Assembly (NCBI GenBank): GCA_947175055.1 | Contig: CAMWLJ010000015.1 | Coordinates: 1 to 46,470 of the forward strand | Direction of reading: 5' to 3' | DNA length: 46,470 nt | Source of the DNA: an uncultured Lachnospiraceae bacterium | Lineage (GTDB): Bacteria; Bacillota; Clostridia; Lachnospirales; Lachnospiraceae | Part shown: positions 1-8,598 of the stretch, piece by piece | Numbering within the stretch: the first letter of the stretch is position 1 | Layout: every line of letters starts with the position of its first letter | Translations under genes and position numbers: made by a program | The notes under the pieces: generated by a model | The model's input: only the letters and a program-made list of their open reading frames with translations | Databases searched by the model: none | What the model was told of the DNA's origin: nothing

Positions 1-20
1 CCGGCTCTGCTTATACGCGC

Positions 21-50
21 AAAAAAACCTCGTCCCGTAAAAGGACGAGG
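21..50 (-). terminator. T-box terminator hairpin
   Basis: On the minus strand an 8-bp stem CCTCGTCC/GGACGAGG (50-43 with 35-28) closes a 7-nt loop and is followed by seven T residues (27-21). This is the off-state terminator of the T-box leader. Confidence 0.85.
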
Positions 51-400
51 CCAATATGCTCGCTAACCACCTGTTACGACGTACCGCCATCCTTAAATAA
101 TGGCTATACGGTTCCCGATAACGGCGGGATGCCGTCATTCCCTACTGATCCTGCCCTCCGCTTCCCACTTTCTCTAAATATCCATAAATATCAAGAAAAG
201 AGAGTCTGCCAGTCAACCCTGCGGACAGAAAAGTTCAGTTTGAAACTCAGAAGTGATCTTCCCTGTTCCCCTACTCGCACCGACCTTCCACCGCCGCCGG
301 CTCGCTGTACCTTTGAGGAAACAGATACTGTCTTCTTCAACGTCTTTATCTATTCGCAGCAGTCCGCCTTTCCGCTTCCCGCTGCATTTCCTTACTAATT
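28..400 (-). promoter_or_regulatory. T-box riboswitch leader (probably isoleucine-specific)
   Basis: Read on the minus strand, this leader shows a stem I region with the typical GAGCCGG...GGTCGGTGCGAG distal part (about 305-265), a probable specifier stretch GAAGATCACTTCTGAG (about 261-246), the tRNA-acceptor-binding bulge AACAGGTGGTTAGCGAG (about 76-60) and a terminator at 21-50. This order is the T-box pattern: uncharged tRNA pairs with the specifier codon and with the TGG bulge, and so stabilises the antiterminator. The codon just before ACTTCTGAG is ATC, so isoleucine is my best guess; GAT (Asp) is the alternative. The controlled gene lies beyond the left edge and is not seen. Confidence 0.8.
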
Positions 401-408
401 AATATATA

Positions 409-432
409 GTATATCTTCCCTGCTGTTGTCAA
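409..432 (-). promoter_or_regulatory. Candidate promoter of the T-box transcript
   Basis: A consensus -35 box TTGACA (432-427) is followed after 18 bases by TATATA, within the run CTATATATT, on the minus strand. It sits directly upstream of the T-box leader. Confidence 0.5.
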
Positions 433-473
433 GGTATTCTGCAACAGTTTCCATATAACGATCGAAAAATGAT

Positions 474-503
474 TTGCAAAAAACATCTTAATGATGATAA
501 TCT
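474..503 (+). promoter_or_regulatory. Weak candidate promoter for the acetyltransferase gene
   Basis: TTGCAA (474-479), 18-bp spacer, TAATCT (498-503), 36 bases before the ATG at 540. Both boxes deviate from consensus, so this is a weak call. Confidence 0.3.
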
Positions 504-539
504 TAAGTAAACAGGCATGAAAGGAATCTTCAAGATAGC

Positions 540-1022
540 ATGAACATAGCATCTCTCTCCAATACATTTAGCGTGCGCAGACTGGACGGAAACGACATAG
601 ATCTGATCTACAGCCTGTGCGCAGATAACCGCATCTTCTACCATTATCATCCTCCTTTTGTCACAAGGGAGAGTATTCTGCAAGATATGAAGGCACTGCC
701 TGCCGGCAAAGACGAACACGACAAATTCTATATCGGCTTTTTCGATGAAGGAAGGTTGGCGGCCGTTCTGGATCTGATCCTTGATTATCCAGAAAGGGGG
801 ACGGATTTTATCGGCTTCTTCATGATGAACATAGGCCTGCAGGGCAAGGGTACCGGCTCGAAGATCATCCGGGAATGCATCACATACTTAAAGACCACCG
901 GCTGTTTGAAGCTCCGGCTCGGTGTTGATAAAGGGAATCCTCAGAGCAATGCCTTCTGGCAAAAGAACGGATTTCGCGTCGTCGAAGAAGGAGTATATAT
1001 CCTGATGGAGCTGGAAATATAG
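540..1022 (+). CDS. GNAT family N-acetyltransferase
   Basis: A 160-residue protein of the Gcn5-related acetyltransferase superfamily, which moves an acetyl group from acetyl-CoA to an amine. The acetyl-CoA pyrophosphate-binding motif is visible as GLQGKGTGSKII (motif A, about residues 99-110). It is followed by the typical C-terminal stretch NPQSNAFWQKNGF, in which the Asn and the FWxKxGF element are characteristic of the fold. There is no signal peptide or membrane segment, so it acts in the cytoplasm. An AGGAAT stretch precedes the ATG. It stands alone: the T-box leader diverges on the left, and the next operon has its own promoter. The substrate cannot be told from the sequence. Confidence 0.85.
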   Translation: MNIASLSNTFSVRRLDGNDIDLIYSLCADNRIFYHYHPPFVTRESILQDMKALPAGKDEHDKFYIGFFDEGRLAAVLDLILDYPERGTDFIGFFMMNIGLQGKGTGSKIIRECITYLKTTGCLKLRLGVDKGNPQSNAFWQKNGFRVVEEGVYILMELEI

Positions 1023-1050
1023 CCACATCGATATCCCTTCCTCTACTATA

Positions 1051-1079
1051 TTGACGTTATCAAGGGCATATGATATTAT
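1051..1079 (+). promoter_or_regulatory. Sigma-A type promoter of the two-kinase operon
   Basis: TTGACG (1051-1056), exactly 17 bp, TATTAT (1074-1079). It is placed after the acetyltransferase stop and about 160 bases before the kinase start, so the leader is long. Confidence 0.6.
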
Positions 1080-1236
1080 AGCACAGGCTTTTTGATTAAT
1101 TGTTGTAACAAAACCGCAAGAACAAAGCAAACGATACCGATATTCCGAAACAGCATATTCCAGTATGGAATCTCTCCATGCTGGAATTTGTCGTAACGGT
1201 CATGGCCGGAAAACGGTCTATATGGAGGACAAATAT

Positions 1237-3813
1237 ATGGCTTATTCAGGGGATTTTGTTGAAAAGACCGGCAAAACGCCGGACTTTATGGACCTCGAAC
1301 AGCAGGGCAGTGTGCAGAGCGTCCAGAATCTGGAGTCCGTCATCAATGAGGGACTTCGCGTCGCTCTTCTGGAAGAGACGCCGGACCAGTCCCTGGAGGT
1401 ACTGCTAAAGCATCTGGGCAAGGCGCTGAATGGGGAACGGACCTACATATTTGAGCAGAATGAAGCCGGCTGCGACGATAATACCTACGAATGGGTAGCC
1501 GACGGCGTCACCCCCGAAAAGGATAACCTCCAAAATGTTCCTCCGGAGGTATGCGCAAGCTGGTATCGGAATTTCAGCATCGGCAGACACATCGTCATCG
1601 GGAATGTGGAAGATATCCGCGAGACCGATCCTCTTCAATACGAGAATCTGAAACAGCAGAGCATCCACTCTCTCGTAGTGGTTCCTCTTTATAACGGTAA
1701 GAAGATCATCGGCTTTTACGGCGTAGACAATCCTCCCGTAAAGTCTCTGGAGTATGCATCCAATATGCTCCAGACCGCGGCGTATTTTATCGTGTCTTCC
1801 CTGAAAAGGCGCAATCTGGTACGTGAGCTTCAAAAACGGAGCTACAATGTTCTCCATGCTCTCAGTGTGGACTATATTGGTATCTATCAGGTGAACTTTG
1901 ACACGGACGAGTGTGAGGTCTACCGAAACAGCGAACAGCTGATGATGGATTGGACCGCCCATTTTGCCGACGGCTATCAGACAGCTATAGAACACTATAT
2001 CTCTGAGTACGTGGTTCCCCGAGATCAGGAAAGGCTCCGGACTGTGACGAATAAGGACTATGTGCTGACGCAACTCAAGACGAAGAAAAAGTTCTCGGTC
2101 CGTTATCAGGTGAAGGACAGCTCCTCCGGACTGAAACATCTGGAGATTCATTTCTCCGCTACCACAGTACCCTCCCACTGTGCGATCTTTGCGCTGCGGG
2201 ATGTCAATGCCGTAGTAGAACAGGAAGAAAAATATAAGCTGGAGGCGAGACAGAGCCTGGAAGATATTCTGGAAGGCGCCAGAACCGGGATCTGGACGAT
2301 CGAGCTGGAAGAGGGCTGCCCGCCGAGAATGTATCCGGACAGGACCATGCGGATCCTTCTGGGTGTATCAGAAGACATCGACCCGGAAGAATGCTATCGC
2401 AACTGGTTTGAAAATATTGAACCCGACTACGTGGAGATGGTGCAGGAGTCCGTGCATGAAATATTGGAAAACGGTCGTTCAGAGGTGATCTACCCCTGGA
2501 ATCATCCAACCCTTGGGAAAATATATGTCCGTTGCGGCGGCGTGCCGGACAGAACATTCAAGAAACCGGGCGCCTGTCTGAACGGATACCATCAGGATAT
2601 CACGGAAACCATGATGACAAGGAAGAAGCAGGAGCAATCCATTATGGAACTGCTGGAAAAAGTACGGCGGGCAAATTCGGCAAAGAGTGAATTCCTCTCT
2701 CATATGTCTCACGATCTCCGTACCCCCATCAACGGAATTCTGGGAATGCTGGCTATTCTGGAAAAAAGCCAGGACGATCCGGAACAGCAGAAATACTGCC
2801 GTAAGAAGATCCGCGTGTCAACACAGCACTTGCTTTCCCTGGTCAACGATGTTCTTCAAGTCAGTAAGCTGGACAGCGGGGGCCTGGTGGAAGTGGAAGA
2901 GCCGTTCGACCTTCACAATGCATTGGAAGACTGCATTACGATCCTGTCTCCGCAGGCCGAAGAGCAGGGAATCCACCTGACGCTTAAGCAGACCGGTCTG
3001 CAGCACCAAAGGGTGATCGGTAACCCTCTTCACCTGCGACAGATCCTGATGAATGTCATCGACAATGCGCTTAAATATAACCGCCCGCAAGGGTCTGTTT
3101 TTGTGCAGGCTAATGAAATTGCCTGCCAGAACGGGATCGCCAACTACCGCTTTGTGATCGAAGACACCGGTATCGGCATCGGAGAGGACTTCAAGGAACA
3201 CATTTTTGAACCTTTTACCCAGGAACATCAAACTGCCCGCACCCAATATAACGGTGTTGGGCTTGGTATGTCCATCGTAAAGAAGTTGGTAGATCAACTG
3301 AAAGGAACTGTTACGGTAACCAGTCAGGTCGGCAAGGGCAGTGTAGTCCAGATCGACCTACCCATTAGAATTGATGAAATATGGCATGAGCCACCAGTGA
3401 CCGAAGAACAAAATGTACCGGACAATATCGCCGGCATGTGCGTTCTTCTGGTAGAAGATAATGAGATCAACTGTGAGATCATACAGTACATTCTTAAGGA
3501 TGCAGGTGCAAAGGTCATGACTGCCCACAACGGAAAGGCCGCTGTAGATGCATTTACGGCCTCTGCTCCGGGAACTTTTGACTGTATCCTCATGGATCTG
3601 ATGATGCCGATCATGAGCGGTTATGAGGCTGCCCGGGTGATCCGCAGTCTGAACCGAACGGATGCAGAAAGCGTACCCATCATAGCACTTTCGGCAAACG
3701 CATTTGAAGAGGATGTGGCACTGGCAAAGGATGCCGGCATGAATGAGCATCTGGCAAAACCGGTAGACATCCCCCGGATGCTCAGAGTCATGAAGCGGCT
3801 TTGTGCTCAGTGA
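1237..3813 (+). CDS. Cytosolic hybrid sensor histidine kinase (GAF-PAS-PAS-HisKA-HATPase-REC)
   Basis: This is an 858-residue hybrid kinase with no membrane segment, so it probably senses an internal signal. In order it has a GAF-like domain (about residues 30-195), two PAS-like regions (about 200-345 and 345-480, the second ending in NGYHQDITE), a HisKA dimerisation helix with the phospho-acceptor His in SHMSHDLRTP (about His492), an HATPase with the DTGIGIG and GVGLGMSIV boxes, and a receiver domain with LVEDN and the phospho-acceptor Asp in ILMDLMMP (about Asp787). It has no DNA-binding output domain, so phosphate must pass to an HPt protein or another partner outside the window. An in-frame ATG exists at 1165, but I chose 1237 because GGAGG lies 7-8 bases before it. 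It is followed after 64 bases by a second hybrid kinase, probably in one transcript. Confidence 0.85.
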   Translation: MAYSGDFVEKTGKTPDFMDLEQQGSVQSVQNLESVINEGLRVALLEETPDQSLEVLLKHLGKALNGERTYIFEQNEAGCDDNTYEWVADGVTPEKDNLQNVPPEVCASWYRNFSIGRHIVIGNVEDIRETDPLQYENLKQQSIHSLVVVPLYNGKKIIGFYGVDNPPVKSLEYASNMLQTAAYFIVSSLKRRNLVRELQKRSYNVLHALSVDYIGIYQVNFDTDECEVYRNSEQLMMDWTAHFADGYQTAIEHYISEYVVPRDQERLRTVTNKDYVLTQLKTKKKFSVRYQVKDSSSGLKHLEIHFSATTVPSHCAIFALRDVNAVVEQEEKYKLEARQSLEDILEGARTGIWTIELEEGCPPRMYPDRTMRILLGVSEDIDPEECYRNWFENIEPDYVEMVQESVHEILENGRSEVIYPWNHPTLGKIYVRCGGVPDRTFKKPGACLNGYHQDITETMMTRKKQEQSIMELLEKVRRANSAKSEFLSHMSHDLRTPINGILGMLAILEKSQDDPEQQKYCRKKIRVSTQHLLSLVNDVLQVSKLDSGGLVEVEEPFDLHNALEDCITILSPQAEEQGIHLTLKQTGLQHQRVIGNPLHLRQILMNVIDNALKYNRPQGSVFVQANEIACQNGIANYRFVIEDTGIGIGEDFKEHIFEPFTQEHQTARTQYNGVGLGMSIVKKLVDQLKGTVTVTSQVGKGSVVQIDLPIRIDEIWHEPPVTEEQNVPDNIAGMCVLLVEDNEINCEIIQYILKDAGAKVMTAHNGKAAVDAFTASAPGTFDCILMDLMMPIMSGYEAARVIRSLNRTDAESVPIIALSANAFEEDVALAKDAGMNEHLAKPVDIPRMLRVMKRLCAQ

Positions 3814-3877
3814 CCTCTGTCATCCGACTCATTATCCACGGGAAAAAGTATATAAAATGGAGGAAATTGACGTATAC

Positions 3878-6469
3878 ATGAAAAATATGGCTCTGCCACG
3901 TTCTTTAAAAATCAGTATAGCAATGATCATTTGCATCAATATTTTCGTGTTTTCGTATCTTGGACTGTCCATTAACAATATGAGCGAAGGCACGATCGAA
4001 GATATAGGCACCACCTATATGGCCGGCATGAATGAACAGGTATCCCTGCATTTCGCAACGATCATCGACCTGCGCCTGACGATGGCACAGTCCATCGCGC
4101 ACATTGCAGTCGATGAGGAAACTTCCAGTTACGGTTCAAGAGCCGAGATAGAATATGGCGCAAAAGCGAGACATTTTCTATGTGCCGCCCTGTATTCATC
4201 CGATGGCCAGATTGAGATGATCTACGGCGATCCCGTAAAGCTTAATCACCCCGAAACTTTTCTGGAAAGCCTGCAAAACGGAGATCGCAAAACAGCCTCC
4301 GGTGTTGACGACAGCGGAAACGATGTGATCTTGTTCGGCGTTCCCTGCGAATATCCCATGTCCGACGGGAACACCAGCCTTGCCATGGTAGTCGGGCTCT
4401 CTTCCCAATACATGGGCGAAGTCCTTTTTCTCGATTCCGACGATTCGCTGATGTATTCCTTTGTGATCCGCAACGACGGCAGCTATGTCGTGCGCAGCGA
4501 GGGCGGGATGAATGAGAATTATTTTGACAGGCTTTACAGCATCTTTGAAGGACAAAACGAGGAAGCAGATACTTATATCGCGCAGATGACGGCTGCCATG
4601 AATGCCGGTGAAGATTACTCCGTGATACTGCAAAGCGGCGATTCGCGCCGACATCTGTATTGCACCAATCTCCCCTACTGTGAATGGTATCTGGTAACGG
4701 TGCTTCCTTTTGACAAATTAGATCATGCTATCCTAAGCATGAGCAGGCATTGGCTATTCATCGTATACGCTGCTTCTTTCACGGTGATCGCTATGCTCCT
4801 CTACCTGTTCTTTCAATATTTGAAAATATTCAAAATGCAGGTTGCAGAATTAAAGTGTATGAATGCGGAAATGGCTGCAGCGCAAAAGGCTGCGGAACAG
4901 GCACGGCAGGAAGCGGAACAGGCTAATGCGGCAAAACAGGAATTTCTTTCAAGCATGAGCCATGACATACGTACCCCCATGAACGCCATAATCGGTATGA
5001 CCTCGCTGGCAACGGCCAACATGCACAATCCGGAACAGGTTCAGGAGTACCTGCGCAAGATCGCGCTGTCCAGTAACCATCTTCTGGGATTGATCAATGA
5101 CGTGCTGGATATCTCCAAGATTGAAAGCGGCAAAATGACACTGAATATAGAGCCTCTGTCATTGCGAGAGACGATGGACAACATTGTCAATATCATCCTG
5201 CCCCAGATCAAAGCAAAAGAACAGCAGTTGAAGGCGGCTGCATACGAAATCCTTTCAGAAAATGTTTGCTGCGACGGTGTGCGACTGAATCAGGTACTGA
5301 TCAACTTATTGGGAAACGCCGTTAAATTCACACCAGAGAACGGTTCTGTCCAAATAACCGTATATCAGGAGGCATTACCGGAGGATACCACTTTCGTCCG
5401 TACTCATTTTCTCGTACGCGATACAGGTATCGGTATGTCAGAAGAATATCAGAAGCAAATATTTGACTCTTTCAGCAGGGAAGACAATACCCGCGTACAA
5501 AAAACGGAAGGTTCCGGATTGGGAATGGCTATCACCAAGTGTATTGTTGATGCGATGGGCGGACAGATTTCCGTTCATAGCAAGCAGGGAATGGGCAGCG
5601 AATTCCATGTCATCCTTGACTTGGCTAAAGTACCGAATCAGAGGCCTACGGCAGCGCTTCCCGCCTGGAACATACTTGTTGTTGACAGTGATGAGAAATT
5701 ATGCAGCAGTGCAGTTCATTCTTTAGAATCGATCGGGATTCACGCAGACTGGTGCTCCGACGTCGAGCAGGCAATGAAACTGGTCGCAAAGCATCATCAT
5801 CAAAGTGATGCTTATCGGATACTTCTTCTTAGCCAGGAATCGTCAGACCGAAGTGGTATCGAAGCTGCCCGGCTAATTCGAGCGACCTATGGGGAAGACG
5901 GACCGGCTTTACTGCTTACCGCCCTTGATCCGAGCGAGATTGAGGAAGAAGCAAGAAATGCAGGTATTTCAGGATTCATTTCCGGGCCGCTGTTTACGTC
6001 CACCTTGGTTGACGCCTTGAAAGTATTTACCGGCAAATCTGCAGACACCGAAAAAGCTTCTGACGACGAGACAGTCGATCTGGAGCTGCAGGGCAAGCAT
6101 ATTTTATTGGCTGAAGATAACGAGCTTAACTGGGAAGTGGCAAAAGGTCTGCTTTCCAGCCTGAATCTGGACCTAGACTGGGTGGAAAACGGTCAGATCT
6201 GTGTAGACAAATTCACAAGATCCCCAATCGGATATTATGACGCGATCATCATGGATGTACGGATGCCCGTGATGGACGGTTACGAAGCTACCCGGTCCAT
6301 TCGGTGCCTGGAACGCGAAGATGCCGCTATTCCCATTATCGCTATGACGGCCGATGCCTTTTCAGAGGATATCCAGAAATGCCTGGATTGCGGCATGAAT
6401 GATCATTTAGCGAAACCGATCGATATCCAGGATGTGTCCCGCAAACTAAAGAAGTACTTGCATCATTAG
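3878..6469 (+). CDS. Membrane hybrid sensor histidine kinase with degenerate plus intact receiver domains
   Basis: The 863-residue protein has an N-terminal membrane helix (about residues 8-30), an extracytoplasmic Cache-like sensor region (about 35-285), a second helix (about 290-312) and an Ala/Glu-rich coiled-coil linker (AEMAAAQKAAEQARQEAEQA). A HisKA domain follows with SMSHDIRTPMN (about His362), then an HATPase with DTGIGMS and GSGLGMAIT. A first receiver-like domain (about 590-715) has VVDSD but lacks the usual phospho-acceptor Asp (it reads LLLSQES), so it is probably a pseudoreceiver. The final receiver is intact, with LAEDN, Asp in IIMDVRMP (about Asp793) and the distal Lys in LAKPID. 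Possible starts are 3803, 3857 and 3878. GGAGGAA at 3859-3865 favours 3878, though its spacing is a little long. Confidence 0.85.
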   Translation: MKNMALPRSLKISIAMIICINIFVFSYLGLSINNMSEGTIEDIGTTYMAGMNEQVSLHFATIIDLRLTMAQSIAHIAVDEETSSYGSRAEIEYGAKARHFLCAALYSSDGQIEMIYGDPVKLNHPETFLESLQNGDRKTASGVDDSGNDVILFGVPCEYPMSDGNTSLAMVVGLSSQYMGEVLFLDSDDSLMYSFVIRNDGSYVVRSEGGMNENYFDRLYSIFEGQNEEADTYIAQMTAAMNAGEDYSVILQSGDSRRHLYCTNLPYCEWYLVTVLPFDKLDHAILSMSRHWLFIVYAASFTVIAMLLYLFFQYLKIFKMQVAELKCMNAEMAAAQKAAEQARQEAEQANAAKQEFLSSMSHDIRTPMNAIIGMTSLATANMHNPEQVQEYLRKIALSSNHLLGLINDVLDISKIESGKMTLNIEPLSLRETMDNIVNIILPQIKAKEQQLKAAAYEILSENVCCDGVRLNQVLINLLGNAVKFTPENGSVQITVYQEALPEDTTFVRTHFLVRDTGIGMSEEYQKQIFDSFSREDNTRVQKTEGSGLGMAITKCIVDAMGGQISVHSKQGMGSEFHVILDLAKVPNQRPTAALPAWNILVVDSDEKLCSSAVHSLESIGIHADWCSDVEQAMKLVAKHHHQSDAYRILLLSQESSDRSGIEAARLIRATYGEDGPALLLTALDPSEIEEEARNAGISGFISGPLFTSTLVDALKVFTGKSADTEKASDDETVDLELQGKHILLAEDNELNWEVAKGLLSSLNLDLDWVENGQICVDKFTRSPIGYYDAIIMDVRMPVMDGYEATRSIRCLEREDAAIPIIAMTADAFSEDIQKCLDCGMNDHLAKPIDIQDVSRKLKKYLHH

Positions 6470-6480
6470 GATGCAGCCTG

Positions 6481-6545
6481 CTCTCCCCTTCCAGTGTAGA
6501 TGCCCGATCACCGATGGCAGCTCCCTGGAAGGGGAGAGTTTCATA
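6481..6545 (+). terminator. Terminator-like hairpin after the kinase operon
   Basis: A perfect 14-bp stem, CTCTCCCCTTCCAG (6481-6494) with CTGGAAGGGGAGAG (6525-6538), lies 12 bases after the second kinase and is followed by TTTCATATTT. The 30-base loop is large for an intrinsic terminator, but the stem is very stable. Confidence 0.6.
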
Positions 6546-6561
6546 TTTCCCTCCATTCCGA

Positions 6562-6677
6562 AGCGCTTTGCGCTGAGGACGCGAGCAGAATTTCAGATTC
6601 TGCTCTGCGATCTCGAGTTTGTGGCTCCGGCACAAACTCGCAGTTGAAAAATCAGCACATCAGTGTGATTTTTCAAC
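6562..6677. repeat. Array of four consecutive perfect palindromes
   Basis: Four hairpins follow one another: AGCGC-TTT-GCGCT (6562-6574), a 9-bp stem GAGCAGAAT/ATTCTGCTC (6583-6605), a 10-bp stem CGAGTTTGTG/CACAAACTCG (6614-6640) and a 12-bp stem GTTGAAAAATCA/TGATTTTTCAAC (6643-6677). The last one overlaps the stop codon of the FGGY kinase and may act as its 3' end. The compact run of unrelated stems between convergent genes looks like a mobile or dispersed palindromic element. Confidence 0.75.
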
Positions 6678-8001
6678 CTTTTCTCCATTCCGCCAAAGCC
6701 CACATAGCCGCACCTGCCGCCGCCTCTTCCTCAATATCCCGGAATCTGACCGGCAGGCCGAAAAGCCGCTCCACCTCCTGCTGCAGAAGTTTGTTCTTAC
6801 GGATACCATTTCCGCTGGCAACGATCTCCCTTTTCTCCCGGCGCATCTCCTCCGGCAGCTGCTCATACATCCGGAAAAGTTCCAGCGCCATTCCTGTTAC
6901 ATAAGCTCTGGCCATATTCCCGAGCGTAAAATTTTCAGGTGTCAGTCCCTCAATAGTTCCTCCCGGGGCCGGCCCCTTCCTGCTTCCATAGAGCAAAGGC
7001 GCTATCCGCAGATCCGTTGTCGGTACACTAAGTCCCGCTTCCTCCAGTTTCCCATAGACATCCATCTCTTTTCCCGTCACGGCAAATACCGCGCCTTTGA
7101 CAAACTCTGCCAGCCGCTCATAAGCTTTGCCGCCGTTGACGGAGGCTTGCACGTAAAGGAATCCTTTTGCCGTAAAAGGCCGGATCTCTGCCCCCGTTGT
7201 ATCGACCAGATTCCTGTGGAACAAAGAAACCTGGGAACCGGTTCCCACATTGACCCCCAGCACCCGCTCAGTCTCTCCTATGGCGGCATAGAAGCTTGTC
7301 TGGTTGTCGCCCTGGGCGCAGGTCACCGAAATGCCCTGATAGGTACCCAATATAAACCCATCGGCTCTCACCGGCGGATAATAGGACGTTGCCACGCCGG
7401 CTTTCTCCAAAGCTGCCATGTCAAAGCACTTCCTTTTCAAAGAAAAACCTCCCATACTGGCTGCAATGGAAGGACGCATCACCGGCACCTTGACCGAACA
7501 TAACCGCATGGCTATATAATCACCGATATTAGCAAACCATACCGCATCTTCCGGGATCTGTCCTGTCTGCTGCAGATAGAAATGGGTCACACTCCCGTAA
7601 CCAGTGTACATCCCACTGCCTGTCCTGTGAGACAGATAGGAAGCGTAAGTCTCTTCCCCGAAAGCCTCATTTCCCGATTCCACCTTCCACGTATAGTAGG
7701 GCGATACCGCCCGCCCCTCTTTGTCCACATACAGGATGCCATGCATTTGGCTGGAAATACCGATCACTGCGAGCTTATCTTCGTCGCTGTCATTATTGCC
7801 GCCGTTGCCGCTATTACAACTTAACAACAGGTCATCCAGCATCCCTTTTACCGTGGTAAAGATCCTGTCCGGATCCTGCCGAAAAGTGTCCTCCAGAAAA
7901 TAATTTTTTTCCCGCAACACCTCCTGCAACTGCCCGGTATCCTCTTCATAAACTGCCAGACAGATGCTGGTAGTGCCGATGTCAATGCCGATCCCTCTCA
8001 T
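6673..8001 (-). CDS. FGGY family carbohydrate kinase (possibly sedoheptulokinase-like)
   Basis: A 442-residue cytoplasmic kinase that phosphorylates a sugar or polyol with ATP. It carries the ASKHA-fold start GIDIGTTS (residues 4-11), the substrate-region motif SSQMHG (about residue 86), IGDYIAMRL, in which the Asp matches the catalytic base of FGGY kinases, and the C-terminal ATP-site box ASGNGIRKN. It is shorter than the ~500 residues of xylulokinase or glycerol kinase. Together with the MHGI context, this resembles the sedoheptulokinase-like group, but the substrate is a guess. The start is supported by AGAGGAGA before the ATG. No sugar transporter or isomerase lies next to it, which is unusual for this family. 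Confidence 0.75.
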   Translation of the reverse strand: MRGIGIDIGTTSICLAVYEEDTGQLQEVLREKNYFLEDTFRQDPDRIFTTVKGMLDDLLLSCNSGNGGNNDSDEDKLAVIGISSQMHGILYVDKEGRAVSPYYTWKVESGNEAFGEETYASYLSHRTGSGMYTGYGSVTHFYLQQTGQIPEDAVWFANIGDYIAMRLCSVKVPVMRPSIAASMGGFSLKRKCFDMAALEKAGVATSYYPPVRADGFILGTYQGISVTCAQGDNQTSFYAAIGETERVLGVNVGTGSQVSLFHRNLVDTTGAEIRPFTAKGFLYVQASVNGGKAYERLAEFVKGAVFAVTGKEMDVYGKLEEAGLSVPTTDLRIAPLLYGSRKGPAPGGTIEGLTPENFTLGNMARAYVTGMALELFRMYEQLPEEMRREKREIVASGNGIRKNKLLQQEVERLFGLPVRFRDIEEEAAAGAAMWALAEWRKG

Positions 8002-8034
8002 AGATTGTCTCCTCTTTCAAATCTCATCTATAAA

Positions 8035-8373
8035 TTATTGAATATCCTGAACAAAAGGTTCCATATCATCAAATATTACTTCAACAATAATCGTCCAGTT
8101 AATTCCGTCATAATTATGAACCAGTCTGTACCTCAACCCTGCAACCATGCTCCGTAGCTGCTCACTTTCAAAATTCGCGTAACTCATCTTCTGAAAGTCA
8201 ATGCCGGCCACTACATAATCTTCACTCAGAAAACTCGCCAGCGCCTTCAACAGCGTAGTCTTTCCATATTGCCTGGCACGATTTATGGCAAAATACTGCC
8301 CAGCATCCACCATTCCTCTTACCAGCCACAGCCGCTCTGTCAGATTGACCATATAATGCAGCCCGGTATACAA
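8035..8373 (-). pseudogene. Chimeric remnant: N-terminus of an AAA-ATPase joined to a HepT/DUF86 C-terminus
   Basis: About residues 1-70 match the start of the AAA-ATPase-like proteins common in gut Clostridia: HYMVNL, then VDAGQYFAINRARQYGKTTLL, whose core QYGKTT is a short P-loop. After FESE the protein changes abruptly into the end of a HepT-type HEPN protein: GLRYRLVHNYDGINW contains the RX4HXY catalytic motif (RYRLVHNY), followed by a family-typical ending. The ATPase lacks Walker B and everything after it, and the HEPN part lacks its first helices. The simplest reading is a deletion that fused two neighbouring genes. The apparent start is a TTG without a good ribosome site, and I expect no function. 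Confidence 0.6.
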
Positions 8374-8503
8374 TTTCCATTTACGTTAAATTGTTTGCCC
8401 ACAGACTTCCCACGCTCTTTTTTCTTCATTATAGTCGAATCATTACCGCTTTACAAGGAGATCCAATACAAGCGCTACAACTCCGGCACTATTCCCCAAT
8501 CGT

Positions 8504-8547
8504 AAGAGGCACGCCCATGCAGATCCTCCCACATGAGCGTGCCTCTT
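8504..8547. terminator. Bidirectional terminator-like hairpin
   Basis: An 11-bp perfect stem, AAGAGGCACGC (8504-8514) with GCGTGCCTCTT (8537-8547), lies between the AI-2E permease gene (ending at 8599 on the minus strand) and the chimeric remnant. No long T tract follows. It probably ends the permease transcript. Confidence 0.55.
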
Positions 8548-8598
8548 ATTACGCTTTCTCTATTCCTTCCTTACAACAGGCCACATTCCTTATGCGTC

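Noticed and set aside
129..398. Plus-strand open frame of 89 codons
   Set aside because: It runs antisense through the T-box leader, whose conserved parts explain the sequence. No ribosome site and no protein-like composition.
6619..7503. Plus-strand frame of 294 codons opposite the FGGY kinase
   Set aside because: It is the shadow of a well-supported kinase gene. His/Arg/Cys-rich and without motifs.
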